DNA from: Microbaculum marinisediminis
GTDB lineage: Bacteria > Pseudomonadota > Alphaproteobacteria > Rhizobiales > Tepidamorphaceae
Direction: 5' to 3'
DNA length: 64,000 bases
Assembly (NCBI RefSeq): GCF_025397915.1
Contig: NZ_JALIDZ010000008.1
Span: forward strand, 62,001-126,000
Each line of letters begins with the position of its first letter. Position 1 is the stretch's first letter. The position numbers were made by a program, and so were the translations under genes. The notes beneath the pieces are model-generated. The model was not told where the DNA came from. It saw nothing but the letters and a program-made list of their open reading frames with translations, and ran no database searches. Positions 18,214 through 26,985 of this stretch are shown here, piece by piece.

Positions 18214-18227
18214 TTGACATTTATCAA
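18214..18227 (+). promoter_or_regulatory. Second Fnr-type box, upstream of the narR-like gene
   Basis: TTGACATTTATCAA matches the TTGAT-N4-ATCAA consensus with one changed base. Its centre is about 55 bases ahead of the ATG at 18276, compatible with a -41.5 activation site and a short leader. It could allow autoregulation or control by a separate Fnr/FixK protein. Confidence 0.75.
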
Positions 18228-18275
18228 TAAGTATTTCAAGATCAGGAAAACCGAATTGGGGGCGGGGCGACAGGG

Positions 18276-18974
18276 ATGCGACTCGAGGACACCGACGAAA
18301 TCCGCAGGCTGGCGCTTTTCCGGGACTGCGGCGACGACACCTTCGACACATTGATCCGGGCCGGTTTCCTCCAGCGATTCCCGCCCGGCGTCGTTCTGAT
18401 CCACGAGAACGATCCGGCCGATTTCCTCTATATCGTCGTCGAAGGCATGGTCGAGATGTTCGCCACCCAGGCCGGCCGCGAGACGACGATCGGCTTCATC
18501 GAGCCGATAGGGACCTTCATCCTTGCCGCCGTCCTGAAGGATCAGGTCTACCTGCAGTCGGCCCGAACGCTCGAGAAGTCCCGGGTCCTGATGATCCCGG
18601 CGGAAAACGTGCGCGCGGCGATGCGCGACGACACCGCCTTCATGAACGCGATCGTGACCGAACTCGCGACCTGCTATCGCAGCGTCGTCAAGGACCTGAA
18701 ATGCCAGAAGCTGCGGACGGGGACCGAACGCCTCGCCAACTGGCTGCTGCGCGCCGACCGCGCCGACGGCGCGTCCGGAACGGTCGAACTCAGGGTCGGC
18801 AAGCGCGTGCTTGCCTCCCGCCTCGGCATGACCCCGGAAAACCTGTCGCGCGCCTTCGCCACCCTGGGCGCCTACGGCGTCGAGGTCGACGGCCCGACAA
18901 TCCACCTGCGCGACGTGGACGACCTGACGAAGTTCGCCAAACCGAGCCCGCTGATCGACGACTATTCGACCTGA
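18276..18974 (+). CDS. narR: Crp/Fnr-family regulator divergent from narK (NarR-like)
   Basis: A 232-residue regulator. A cyclic-nucleotide-binding-type beta roll spans about 15-125 and a winged helix-turn-helix about 160-215. The recognition helix SRLGMTPENLSRAFATL keeps Glu and Ser-Arg as in Fnr. There is no N-terminal cysteine cluster, so it cannot carry an Fnr-type FeS sensor. Its position, divergent from narKGHJI, is that of NarR in Paracoccus, a nitrate/nitrite-responsive activator of narK. The NarR name rests on this synteny; a NO-sensing Dnr-type role is the main alternative. Confidence 0.72.
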   Translation: MRLEDTDEIRRLALFRDCGDDTFDTLIRAGFLQRFPPGVVLIHENDPADFLYIVVEGMVEMFATQAGRETTIGFIEPIGTFILAAVLKDQVYLQSARTLEKSRVLMIPAENVRAAMRDDTAFMNAIVTELATCYRSVVKDLKCQKLRTGTERLANWLLRADRADGASGTVELRVGKRVLASRLGMTPENLSRAFATLGAYGVEVDGPTIHLRDVDDLTKFAKPSPLIDDYST

Positions 18975-19411
18975 GACGGCCGTCCCGCGACCGGTCGGGA
19001 TAAGCCCCGCGACGAGACGTCGCGCATTGCGCGCATCGGTGGCGACCGGATCGCCACCGCCGGGACCGGCGACAACGGTGGTGCCGTAAAGCCCTGCCGC
19101 ATCGCGGCCGCGCGGGATCGTCACGTGTGAAGCCTTGATGGCCCGTATCGCATCGCCGCTTGGGCCGGGTACGTGGCGCTTCGAACGAACTCACCGCCGC
19201 CAATCGGACAACCGCCACCCCTCGGCGTCCGCCGGCCCCCGGGGTCGACAATCGCCGTCCACATGCCCTCGCGACACCGAAACCAGAGGTTGAAAATGGC
19301 AAAATCGCGCCATTCCACCACGCGCGACGACGTGCTACTGAATCGGCTTAGAAACGCCGCCTGGCAGTGTGCCCGGGTTTGGCGTCGCACCACTCGAGAG
19401 GATCTGCACCA
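18975..19411. other. Intergenic region between narR-like gene and dppA
   Basis: A 437-base stretch with no convincing coding sequence. Short open frames on both strands lack ribosome sites and recognisable products. A perfect 9-bp hairpin (CGGTGGCGA / TCGCCACCG, loop of 5) lies at 19037-19059, 63 bases after the narR stop, without a T-run. It may end the narR transcript weakly. The segment from about 19285 to 19411 should hold the dppA promoter; I cannot place its boxes with confidence. Confidence 0.5.
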
Positions 19412-21004
19412 ATGGGTATTGTGAGGACTCTGCTTGCCACCACCGCCATGGCCGCCCTGTTCGCGGGCGCCGCGCAGGCGAAAACGCTTGTCTACTGCTC
19501 CGAAGGCAGCCCCGAAGGCTTCGATCCGGCGCCGTATACCGCCGGCACGACGTTCGACGCCTCCTCCAAGCCGGTCTACAACCGCCTTGTCGAGTTCGAA
19601 GCCGGCAGCACCAAGGTCATTCCCGGTCTCGCCGAGAGCTGGGAGGTTTCCGAGGACGGCCTCGAGTACACCTTCCACCTGCGCAAAGGCGTGAAGTTTC
19701 ATACGACGAATTTCTTCACCCCGTCCCGCGACTTCAACGCCGACGACGTGATCTTCACCTTCACGCGTCAGATGGACGAGGGCAGCCCGTACTTCTCCTA
19801 TGCCGGCGGTACCTGGGAATATTTCAATGCCATGTCGATGCCCGACCTGGTCAAGTCGATCGACAAGGTCGACGACTATACGGTCAAGTTCGTGCTGAAC
19901 CGGCCGGAGGCACCGATGATCGCCAACCTGGCGATGGATTTCGCCTCGATCCTGTCGCAGGAGTATGCCGAGAAGCTCAACGCCGACGGCAATCTGGCGA
20001 TGCTGAACCAGGAGCCGATCGGCACCGGTCCGTTCCAGTTCGTGGCCTACCAGAAGGACGCCGTGATCCGCTTTGCCGCGAATCCGGACTACTGGGGCGG
20101 CAAGCAGCCGATCGACGACCTGGTCTTCGCCATCACCACCGACGCCGCGGTACGCCTGCAGAAGCTGAAGGCCGGCGAATGCCACGTCATGCCCTACCCG
20201 AACCCCGCCGACATCGCCGACATCGGGCAGGACGCGAACCTGCAGCTGATGGAACAGCCCGGACTCAACATCGGCTACCTCGCCTACAACACCATGCAGG
20301 CCCCCTTCGACAACCCGAAGGTCCGCAAGGCGCTCAACATGGCGATCAACAAGGACGCCATCCTCGAGGCGGTCTACCAGGGCGCCGGCACGAAGGCGAA
20401 GAATCCCATCCCGCCGACCATGTGGGGCTACAACGACGCCATCCAGGACGACCCCTACGATCCTGACGCGGCGAAGGCGATGCTCGACGAGGCCGGCGTG
20501 ACGGACCTCAAGATGAAGATCTGGGCGATGCCGGTGCAGCGGCCCTACAACCCGAACGCCCGCCGCATGGCCGAGCTGATCCAGGCCGATTTCGCCAAGG
20601 TCGGCGTGGGCGTCGAGATCGTCTCCTACGAGTGGGGCGAGTACCTGAACCTGTCGAAGGAGACGGACCGCGACGGCGCGGTTCTGCTTGGCTGGACCGG
20701 CGACAACGGCGATCCGGACAACTTCCTGGCCGTGCTGCTGGGTTGCGACGGCGTCGGCGGCGCCAATCGCGCCCACTGGTGCAACGAGGACTTCGACGCG
20801 CTGGTCCAGAAGGCCAAGATCATCAGCGACCAGGAAGCCCGCGCCAAGCTCTACGAGGACGCCCAGGTGGTGTTCAAGGAACAGGCGCCCTGGGCGACCA
20901 TTGCCCATTCGGTCGTGTTCATGCCGATGCGCAAGGAAGTCACCGGCTACAAGATGGATCCGCTCGGCAGCCATCGTTTCGACGGCGTCGATCTCGCCGA
21001 GTGA
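19412..21004 (+). CDS. dppA: Dipeptide-type ABC transporter substrate-binding protein
   Basis: A 530-residue family-5 periplasmic binding protein. The signal peptide ends near AAQA, followed by KTLVYCSEGSPEGFDPAPYTAG, a start very close to DppA. Family motifs such as SWEVSEDGLEYTFHLRKGVKFH (about 82-103) and GTGPFQF are present. Two cysteines (in LGCDGV and HWCNED) probably form the disulfide known in DppA. The ATG at 19412 has AGAGGA upstream; the frame opens earlier but without a signal sequence. It is followed by a strong hairpin and then dppBCDF. Dipeptides, or dipeptides plus heme/5-aminolevulinate, are the likely cargo. Confidence 0.9.
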   Translation: MGIVRTLLATTAMAALFAGAAQAKTLVYCSEGSPEGFDPAPYTAGTTFDASSKPVYNRLVEFEAGSTKVIPGLAESWEVSEDGLEYTFHLRKGVKFHTTNFFTPSRDFNADDVIFTFTRQMDEGSPYFSYAGGTWEYFNAMSMPDLVKSIDKVDDYTVKFVLNRPEAPMIANLAMDFASILSQEYAEKLNADGNLAMLNQEPIGTGPFQFVAYQKDAVIRFAANPDYWGGKQPIDDLVFAITTDAAVRLQKLKAGECHVMPYPNPADIADIGQDANLQLMEQPGLNIGYLAYNTMQAPFDNPKVRKALNMAINKDAILEAVYQGAGTKAKNPIPPTMWGYNDAIQDDPYDPDAAKAMLDEAGVTDLKMKIWAMPVQRPYNPNARRMAELIQADFAKVGVGVEIVSYEWGEYLNLSKETDRDGAVLLGWTGDNGDPDNFLAVLLGCDGVGGANRAHWCNEDFDALVQKAKIISDQEARAKLYEDAQVVFKEQAPWATIAHSVVFMPMRKEVTGYKMDPLGSHRFDGVDLAE

Positions 21005-21284
21005 CGACACCATTCGCGGGGCGCCGGGATGACCGGCGCCCCGATTTTCCGTCCGCCACCATGCGCCTGACCAACCGACCGGCCCGACCGAAGGCTGCGG
21101 ACAAGAGCGATGCGTCCCTCCGGTATTCGGTCGACAACGGCCGTGTCATCCGTTTCTATCTCATCGAAGGCCGGCACGACCGCGGCGGTGTTCAGGGCGA
21201 CGCAGATGCGCCGGACGCCTCCGGCGGGTGTCCCGGCCACGGTATGCCTATGATCCCGATGCCACGCGAGGCCGCCTGACCGCC
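21005..21284 (+). other. Long dppA-dppB spacer with a terminator-like hairpin
   Basis: A 280-base spacer inside an otherwise compact operon. At 21018-21042 a perfect 10-bp stem (GGGGCGCCGG / CCGGCGCCCC) with a 5-base loop is followed by GATTTTCC, a plausible partial terminator that would limit dppBCDF relative to dppA. A 72-codon open frame (21061-21279) ends 5 bases before the dppB ATG. It shows no recognisable family, so I do not call it a gene. Confidence 0.65.
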
Positions 21285-22295
21285 ATGCTGCGCTTCCTGA
21301 TCAACCGTATCGGCCTCCTGATCCCGACCTTCATCGGCGTGACGATCGTCGCGTTCCTGTTCATCCGCATGCTCCCGGGCGATCCGGTGCTTCTGCTCGC
21401 CGGCGAGCGCGGCATCACGCCGGACCGCTACGCCGAGCTGTTGCATTCCTACGGCTTCGACCGGCCCCTGTGGGAGCAGTACCTGTCCTATCTGAACCAG
21501 CTCCTGCACGGCGATCTCGGCACCTCGATCGTCACCAAGAAGCCGGTGCTCCAGGAATTCCTCACCCTGTTCCCCGCGACCGTCGAGTTGGCGCTGTGCG
21601 CCATGTTCCTGGCCACGCTCATCGGCCTTCCCGCCGGCATCGTCGCGGCCGTCAAGCGCGGTTCCGCCTTCGACCATTCGGTCATGTCGACGGCGCTGGT
21701 GGGCTATTCGATGCCGATCTTCTGGTGGGCGCTGCTGCTGATCATCGTCTTCTCCGGCTGGCTCGGCTGGACGCCGGTGTCGGGGCGCATCTCGTTGATC
21801 TATTTCTTCGAGCCGGTCACTGGCTTCATGCTGATCGACTCGCTGCTCTCCGGCCAGAAGGGCGCCTTCGCCTCGGCCGTGTCGCACCTGATTCTGCCCT
21901 CGATCGCGCTCGGCACGATCCCGCTTGCCGTCATCGCGCGGCAGACGCGCTCGGCGATGCTCGAGGTGCTGTCGGAGGACTACGTGCGCACCGCCCGGGC
22001 CAAGGGGCTGGCGCCGGCGCGGGTCATCGGCGTCCACGCCCTGCGCAATGCGCTGATCCCGGTCGTCACCGTCATCGGCCTGCAGACCAGCCTGTTGTTT
22101 GCCGGTGCGATCCTCACCGAGACGATCTTCTCCTGGCCCGGCGTCGGCAAGTGGATGGTCGATTCGATCTCGCGGCGCGACTATCCCTCCGTCCAGGGCG
22201 GCCTGCTGATGATCGCCGCGATCGTCATGATCGTGAACCTGATGGTCGATCTGCTCTACGGCCTGATCAACCCCCGTATCCGCTACGAGAGGTAG
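21285..22295 (+). CDS. dppB: Dipeptide-type ABC transporter permease DppB
   Basis: A 336-residue inner-membrane permease with six helices. It has the DppB/OppB start [34 protein letters not shown] split over TM1 and its periplasmic exit. The EAA loop ([30 protein letters not shown], about 225-255) contacts the ATPases. A longer frame begins at 21228, but the ATG at 21285 matches the family N terminus. Its ribosome site is weak, which together with the preceding hairpin may keep expression below that of dppA. It is 3 bases from dppC. Confidence 0.94.
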   Translation: MLRFLINRIGLLIPTFIGVTIVAFLFIRMLPGDPVLLLAGERGITPDRYAELLHSYGFDRPLWEQYLSYLNQLLHGDLGTSIVTKKPVLQEFLTLFPATVELALCAMFLATLIGLPAGIVAAVKRGSAFDHSVMSTALVGYSMPIFWWALLLIIVFSGWLGWTPVSGRISLIYFFEPVTGFMLIDSLLSGQKGAFASAVSHLILPSIALGTIPLAVIARQTRSAMLEVLSEDYVRTARAKGLAPARVIGVHALRNALIPVVTVIGLQTSLLFAGAILTETIFSWPGVGKWMVDSISRRDYPSVQGGLLMIAAIVMIVNLMVDLLYGLINPRIRYER

Positions 22296-22298
22296 GCG

Positions 22299-23195
22299 AT
22301 GTCGGATATCACCCGAAACGGCCGCCGCGCGGAATTCGAGGTCCTCGCCGAGTTCTGGCATTACTTCAGCGAGAACCGCGGCGCGGTGATCGGCCTGTTC
22401 GTCGTCATCGCCCTCGTGCTGATGGCGGTCTTCGCGCCGCTGATCGCCCCCTTCAATCCGGACGAGCAGTTCCGCGACGCCTTCCTCAAGCCGCCGTTCT
22501 TTCAGGAAGGCTCCGACCCGCGGTTCATCCTCGGCACCGACGCCGTCGGCCGCGACCTTCTCTCGCGCCTGATCTACGGCGCCCGGTTCTCGCTGTTCAT
22601 CGGCACCTTCGTCGTCGCCCTGGCGCTGTCGGTCGGCATCGTGCTCGGCCTCGTCGCCGGCTTCATGCGCGGCGCGGTGGAGACGGTCATCATGCGCGTG
22701 ATGGACGTCATCCTCGCCTTCCCGAGCCTGCTTCTCGCCCTGGTGCTGGTGGCGATCCTCGGGCCGGGCCTGACCAACGCGATGATCGCGATCGCCGTCG
22801 TCCTGCAGCCGCACTTCGTCCGGCTGACCCGGGCCGCGGTCCTGAGCGAGCGCAACCGCGACTACGTCACCGCGACGCGCGTCGCCGGCGCCGGTCGCAT
22901 GCGGCTGATGTTCCGCACCATCCTGCCGAACTGCACCGCGCCGCTGATCGTGCAGGCGACGCTGTCCTTCTCGAACGCCATCCTCGACGCCGCCGCCCTG
23001 GGCTTCCTCGGCATGGGCGCCCAGCCGCCGACGCCGGAATGGGGCACCATGCTCGCCGAGGCACGCGAGTTCATCCTGCGCGCCTGGTGGGTCGTCACGT
23101 TCCCCGGCCTGATGATCCTGATCACCGTGCTCGCCATCAACCTGATGGGCGACGGCCTGCGCGACGCGCTCGACCCCAAGCTGAAGCGGAGCTGA
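22299..23195 (+). CDS. dppC: Dipeptide-type ABC transporter permease DppC
   Basis: A 298-residue permease, partner of DppB. It has an N-terminal OppC_N-type cytoplasmic segment and first helix ([29 protein letters not shown], broken by the membrane boundary). Then come the [20 protein letters not shown] motif near residue 80 and the EAA loop [20 protein letters not shown] near 187-206. The conserved [14 protein letters not shown] motif lies near 250. It is followed 5 bases later by dppD. Confidence 0.95.
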   Translation: MSDITRNGRRAEFEVLAEFWHYFSENRGAVIGLFVVIALVLMAVFAPLIAPFNPDEQFRDAFLKPPFFQEGSDPRFILGTDAVGRDLLSRLIYGARFSLFIGTFVVALALSVGIVLGLVAGFMRGAVETVIMRVMDVILAFPSLLLALVLVAILGPGLTNAMIAIAVVLQPHFVRLTRAAVLSERNRDYVTATRVAGAGRMRLMFRTILPNCTAPLIVQATLSFSNAILDAAALGFLGMGAQPPTPEWGTMLAEAREFILRAWWVVTFPGLMILITVLAINLMGDGLRDALDPKLKRS

Positions 23196-23200
23196 CCGAG

Positions 23201-24211
23201 ATGCCTCTGCTCGACATCCGCAACCTCACCGTGGAATTCAAGACCGCGGTCGGCACCTTCCGCGCCGTGGATTCCGTCGACATCACCGTCGACACCGGCG
23301 AGGTGCTGTCGATCGTCGGCGAATCCGGCTCCGGCAAGTCCGTGGCCATGCTCGCCGTCATGGGGCTGCTGCCGTGGACGGCGACCGTCACCGCCGACCG
23401 GATGGGCTTCGGCGACCACGATCTGCTGACGATCTCGCCGGCCCGGCGCCGCTCGATCGTCGGCAAGGACATCGCCATGATCTTCCAGGAGCCGATGACG
23501 AGCCTCAACCCGTGCTTCACGGTCGGCTTCCAGATCATGGAAACGCTGAGGGTGCATCTCGGCCTCAACCGGCAGGAGCGCCGCGCCCGCGCCGTGGAGC
23601 TCCTCAACGAGGTAGGCATCCCCGAGCCCGAGCGGCGGCTCGCCGCCTTTCCGCACCAGCTCTCCGGCGGCATGTCGCAGCGCGCCATGATCGCGATGGC
23701 GCTGGCCTGCCGGCCGAAGCTCCTGATCGCCGACGAGCCGACCACCGCGCTCGACGTCACCATTCAGGCGCAAATCCTCGACCTTCTCATCGGCCTGCAG
23801 CGCGACACCGGCATGGCGCTCGTCCTGATCACCCACGACATGGGCGTCGTCGCCGAGACCGCCGAGCGGGTCGTCGTCCAGTATGCCGGCCAACAGGTCG
23901 AGCAGCAGGGCGTCGAAGGCCTGTTCGAGGACCCGCACCATCCCTATACGGCCGCGCTGCTCGCCGCCCTGCCCGAACGCGCCACCGGCCGCCATCTGCC
24001 GTCGATCCCCGGCGTCGTGCCGGGACAGGGCGACCGGCCGAACGGCTGCCTGTTCAACCCGCGCTGCCGCTTCGCCACCGACCTATGCCGCACGACCGTT
24101 CCGCCGCACGCCGACGCGGCGCACGGTGCGGCCCTGTGTCACTATCCGCTCGAACACGGCGTCCCCCTCGGCCACCCGGCGCCGGGCGAGGTGAAGGAGG
24201 CGATGGCATGA
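23201..24211 (+). CDS. dppD: Dipeptide-type ABC transporter ATPase DppD
   Basis: A 336-residue ATPase with Walker A GESGSGKS near residue 40 and the phrase [10 protein letters not shown] characteristic of oligopeptide ATPases. The signature SGGMSQR and Walker B region [12 protein letters not shown] are intact. The C-terminal oligo_HPY domain carries cysteines ([14 protein letters not shown]) that can hold a [4Fe-4S] cluster in DppD-type proteins. The ATG at 23201 follows the dppC stop. The frame is open far upstream, but that part is a dppB/dppC shadow. It overlaps dppF by ATGA. Confidence 0.95.
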   Translation: MPLLDIRNLTVEFKTAVGTFRAVDSVDITVDTGEVLSIVGESGSGKSVAMLAVMGLLPWTATVTADRMGFGDHDLLTISPARRRSIVGKDIAMIFQEPMTSLNPCFTVGFQIMETLRVHLGLNRQERRARAVELLNEVGIPEPERRLAAFPHQLSGGMSQRAMIAMALACRPKLLIADEPTTALDVTIQAQILDLLIGLQRDTGMALVLITHDMGVVAETAERVVVQYAGQQVEQQGVEGLFEDPHHPYTAALLAALPERATGRHLPSIPGVVPGQGDRPNGCLFNPRCRFATDLCRTTVPPHADAAHGAALCHYPLEHGVPLGHPAPGEVKEAMA

Positions 24212-25173
24212 GCATGGCCGTCCTCGAAGCCCGCGACCTGCAGAAGAACTACACGGTCAGCGGCGGCATGTTCTCCAAGCCTGCCGAGGTCAAGGCCCTG
24301 CGCGGCGTCAGCTTCACGCTGGAACCGGGCAAGACCCTCGCCGTTGTCGGGGAATCCGGCTGCGGCAAGTCCACCCTCGCCCGCCTCGTCACCATGATCG
24401 AACAGCCGAGCGAAGGGATCCTGAAGATCGACGGCAAGGACGTGGACGAGGCCGGCGGCGCCCGCTCCGCCGAGCTGCGCCGCGCCGTGCAGATCGTCTT
24501 CCAGGACCCGTACGGGTCGCTCAACCCGCGCAAGAAGATCGGCGCGACGCTGGAGGAACCGCTCGAGATCAACACCAGCGACAACGCCGCCACCCGCCGG
24601 CAGAAGGCGCTCGACATGATCGCCAGGGTGGGCCTCAGGCCCGAGCACTACGGGCGCTACCCGCACATGTTCTCCGGCGGCCAGCGCCAGCGCATCGCCG
24701 TCGCCCGGGCGCTGATGCTCAGGCCCCGCATCCTGGTGCTGGACGAACCGGTGTCCGCGCTCGACGTGTCGATCCAGGCGCAGATTCTGAACCTGCTTGC
24801 CGAGCTGCAGGAGGAATTCGGCCTCGCCTACCTGTTCATCTCGCACGACCTGTCGGTCGTCCGCCATGTCGCCGACGACATCATGGTCATGTATCTCGGC
24901 CGGCCGGTCGAGGTCGGCCCGCGCGACGAGATCTTCGATCATCCGCGCCATCCGTATACGCGGGCGCTGCTGGCGGCGACCCCGGTCGCCGATCCCAAAC
25001 GCCGCAAGGAGCGCATCACGCTGAAGGGCGAGTTGCCCTCGCCGATCAACCCGCCGCCGGGCTGCTCGTTCAATCCCCGCTGCCCGCTCGCCTTCGATCG
25101 CTGCCGCGTCGAACGGCCTCTCCTGGAACCCCGAGGCCGGTCGCAGGTGGCCTGTTTCGCCGTGGAGTCCTGA
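24208..25173 (+). CDS. dppF: Dipeptide-type ABC transporter ATPase DppF
   Basis: A 321-residue second ATPase of the peptide importer. Walker A is GESGCGKST, then [11 protein letters not shown], signature FSGGQRQR, Walker [12 protein letters not shown] and H-loop [10 protein letters not shown]. The C-terminal HPY domain has two or more cysteines ([14 protein letters not shown]). The start overlaps the dppD stop, and a second in-frame ATG lies two codons later. It is the last gene of the dpp operon; a 229-base gap follows. Confidence 0.95.
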   Translation: MSMAVLEARDLQKNYTVSGGMFSKPAEVKALRGVSFTLEPGKTLAVVGESGCGKSTLARLVTMIEQPSEGILKIDGKDVDEAGGARSAELRRAVQIVFQDPYGSLNPRKKIGATLEEPLEINTSDNAATRRQKALDMIARVGLRPEHYGRYPHMFSGGQRQRIAVARALMLRPRILVLDEPVSALDVSIQAQILNLLAELQEEFGLAYLFISHDLSVVRHVADDIMVMYLGRPVEVGPRDEIFDHPRHPYTRALLAATPVADPKRRKERITLKGELPSPINPPPGCSFNPRCPLAFDRCRVERPLLEPRGRSQVACFAVES

Positions 25174-25402
25174 GGACCACGGGGTTTCCCGCCGATCCGG
25201 GAGGTCGGCCGGATCTCGCGGCGAAAGCCGCGCGGACTGAGCGGCACCGTCGGTTTCGGCGGCCTGACGGCGGCCCCGGGCGGCTGATCTCGCGGCGCGT
25301 TTCCGGGCGCGGTCCGAATATTGACCTTGCGCCCTATGCCCCGACCCGGTTTCGATAGGAACGGAGAAGACTAAAACGGTTAAACAAAGGGAGAGAGACG
25401 TC
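25174..25402 (+). promoter_or_regulatory. dppF-dctP intergenic region
   Basis: 229 bases with no gene. A GATCCGG / CCGGATC inverted repeat with an 8-base loop (25194-25215) sits 20 bases after dppF and may mark transcript end, although no T-run follows. The AT-richer stretch near 25350-25390 just ahead of the dctP ribosome site is the likely promoter area. Confidence 0.4.
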
Positions 25403-26377
25403 ATGAAAGCAGTGTGGACACTGATGGCGGCAACGGCCGTCACGATCGTCGGCGCCGGCGCGGCGACGGCCGAGAAATGGGATATGCCGATGGCCTACGC
25501 GGCCACGAACTTCCATTCCGAGATCGGCGCCGACTTCGCCAAATGCGTGACCGACGGCACCGGTGGCAAGCTCGAGATCGTGACCCATCCGTCCGGCTCG
25601 CTGTTCAAGGGCAACGAGATCAAGCGCGCGGTGCAGACCGGCCAGGCGCCGATCGGCGAGCGGCTACTTTCGGCGCATCAGAACGAGAACCCGCTCTACG
25701 GCGTCGATTCCATTCCCTTCCTGGTGTCGTCGTTCGACGAGCACGAGAAGCTCTGGAAAATCGCCGAACCGAAGATCACCGAAGCGCTGGCCGAGGACAA
25801 TCTGCACTACCTGTATTCGGTGCCGTGGCCGCCGCAGGGCCTTTACTTCAACAAGGCGATCGGCTCGGTCGCGGACATGAAGGGAACCAAGTTCCGCTCC
25901 TATTCGACCGCGACGGCCCGCATGGCGGCACTGACCGGGATGCTGCCCGTGCAGGTCGAGGCCGCGGAACTGTCGCAGGCGCTCGCGACCGGCGTGGCCG
26001 AAGCCTTCATCTCGTCCGGAGCGACCGGCTACGACCGCAAGGTCTGGGAGCATCTCAGCCATTTCTATGAGGTCGATGCGTGGCTGCCGCGCAATGCGGT
26101 CTTCGTCAACATGGATGCCTGGAACGGCCTGGACGACGCCACCAGGACGGTCGTGAGCAACTGCGCCGCCAAGGCCCAGACCAACGGCCTCGCGCGCTCC
26201 CAGGAATACACCCAGTTCACGGTCGACGGCCTGAAGGAAAATGGCATGACCGTCGAACGCGCCAACCCCGAGCTGGTCAAGGAACTGCAGGCGCTCGGCG
26301 AGATCATGACGAACGAATGGCTGGAAACCGCCGGCGATCAGGGCAAGGAGATCGTGGAAACCTACAAGTCCATGTGA
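25403..26377 (+). CDS. dctP: TRAP transporter solute-binding protein (DctP family)
   Basis: A 324-residue periplasmic binding protein. Its signal peptide MKAVWTLMAATAVTIVGAGA(ATA) is followed by EKWDMPMAYAATNFHSE, a DctP-type mature start. The arginine that clamps the ligand carboxylate is expected in MKGTKFRSYS (about 159-168), and KAIGSVADMKG is typical. The ribosome site GGGAGAGA precedes the ATG. The ligand is probably a carboxylate; its identity is not visible. It is followed by a strong stem-loop and then dctQM. Confidence 0.92.
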   Translation: MKAVWTLMAATAVTIVGAGAATAEKWDMPMAYAATNFHSEIGADFAKCVTDGTGGKLEIVTHPSGSLFKGNEIKRAVQTGQAPIGERLLSAHQNENPLYGVDSIPFLVSSFDEHEKLWKIAEPKITEALAEDNLHYLYSVPWPPQGLYFNKAIGSVADMKGTKFRSYSTATARMAALTGMLPVQVEAAELSQALATGVAEAFISSGATGYDRKVWEHLSHFYEVDAWLPRNAVFVNMDAWNGLDDATRTVVSNCAAKAQTNGLARSQEYTQFTVDGLKENGMTVERANPELVKELQALGEIMTNEWLETAGDQGKEIVETYKSM

Positions 26378-26384
26378 TCGCGCG

Positions 26385-26413
26385 GCCGGGACCGGGCACC
26401 GTCCGGTTCCGGC
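26385..26413 (+). repeat. Stem-loop between dctP and dctQ
   Basis: An 11-bp stem (GCCGGGACCGG / CCGGTTCCGGC, one G-U pair) with a 7-base loop, starting 8 bases after the dctP stop and followed by GCCTCTTTCC. The position and strength suit an mRNA 3'-protecting or attenuating hairpin that raises binding protein over the membrane subunits. Confidence 0.7.
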
Positions 26414-26441
26414 GCCTCTTTCCATCAGGGGGGATTTGGCC

Positions 26442-26975
26442 ATGCTGGCGACAGGGCGCATGTTGCGGCGCGTCCTCGACGCACTTTACCTCGCCGGGGG
26501 CGTCGTCGCGGCGCTGTTCACGGTCGGCATCCTGGTCCTGATCGTGCTGCAGATGCTGGCGCGGTGGACGGGGCAGGTGTTTCCCGGCGCCACCGACTAT
26601 GCCGGCTACTGCATGGCCGGGGCGTCCTTCTTCGCCTTCGCCTACGCGCTCAATCACGGCGCCCACATCCGGGTCTCGATCGTGCTGAACGCCCTGGGCA
26701 GACACCGCCGATGGCTGGAGATCTGGTGCTTCGCCATCGGAACGGCGGCCTCGACCTATTTCGCCTGGTACGCCGTCCGGGGAACGTACTGGTCCTGGAA
26801 GCTTCAGGATATCAGCCAGGGTCTCGACGCCACGCCGATCTGGATACCGCAATTGTCGATGGCGGCCGGCACGGTCTTGCTGGCGCTGTGCTTCTGGGAC
26901 CATCTCATCCGCCTGCTGGTGACCGGCTCGCACGGGATCAAGACCGATCTCATCGATCAGAGCCACGCGGAATAG
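26442..26975 (+). CDS. dctQ: TRAP transporter small membrane subunit (DctQ family)
   Basis: A 177-residue protein with four predicted membrane helices. It has the DctQ pattern of an early amphipathic helix, ARWTGQVFPGATDYAGYCMAGASFFAFAYAL in the TM2 region and HIRVSIVLNAL after it. The ATG at 26442 sits behind AGGGGGG; a TTG two codons upstream is less likely. It pairs with the DctM gene that starts 10 bases later and cannot transport alone. Confidence 0.9.
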   Translation: MLATGRMLRRVLDALYLAGGVVAALFTVGILVLIVLQMLARWTGQVFPGATDYAGYCMAGASFFAFAYALNHGAHIRVSIVLNALGRHRRWLEIWCFAIGTAASTYFAWYAVRGTYWSWKLQDISQGLDATPIWIPQLSMAAGTVLLALCFWDHLIRLLVTGSHGIKTDLIDQSHAE

Positions 26976-26985
26976 GAGCGGACCG

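Noticed and set aside
19121-21013. 630-codon minus-strand frame opposite dppA
   Set aside because: Shadow of dppA; includes the intergenic region without any start signal.
21192-22814. 540-codon minus-strand frame opposite dppB and dppC
   Set aside because: His/Asp/Glu-rich reverse reading of permease genes; no motif.
25344-25376. Possible EcfG promoter ahead of dctP (GGAAC followed by CGGTT)
   Set aside because: The -10 reads CGGTT instead of CGTT and the spacing is too short.
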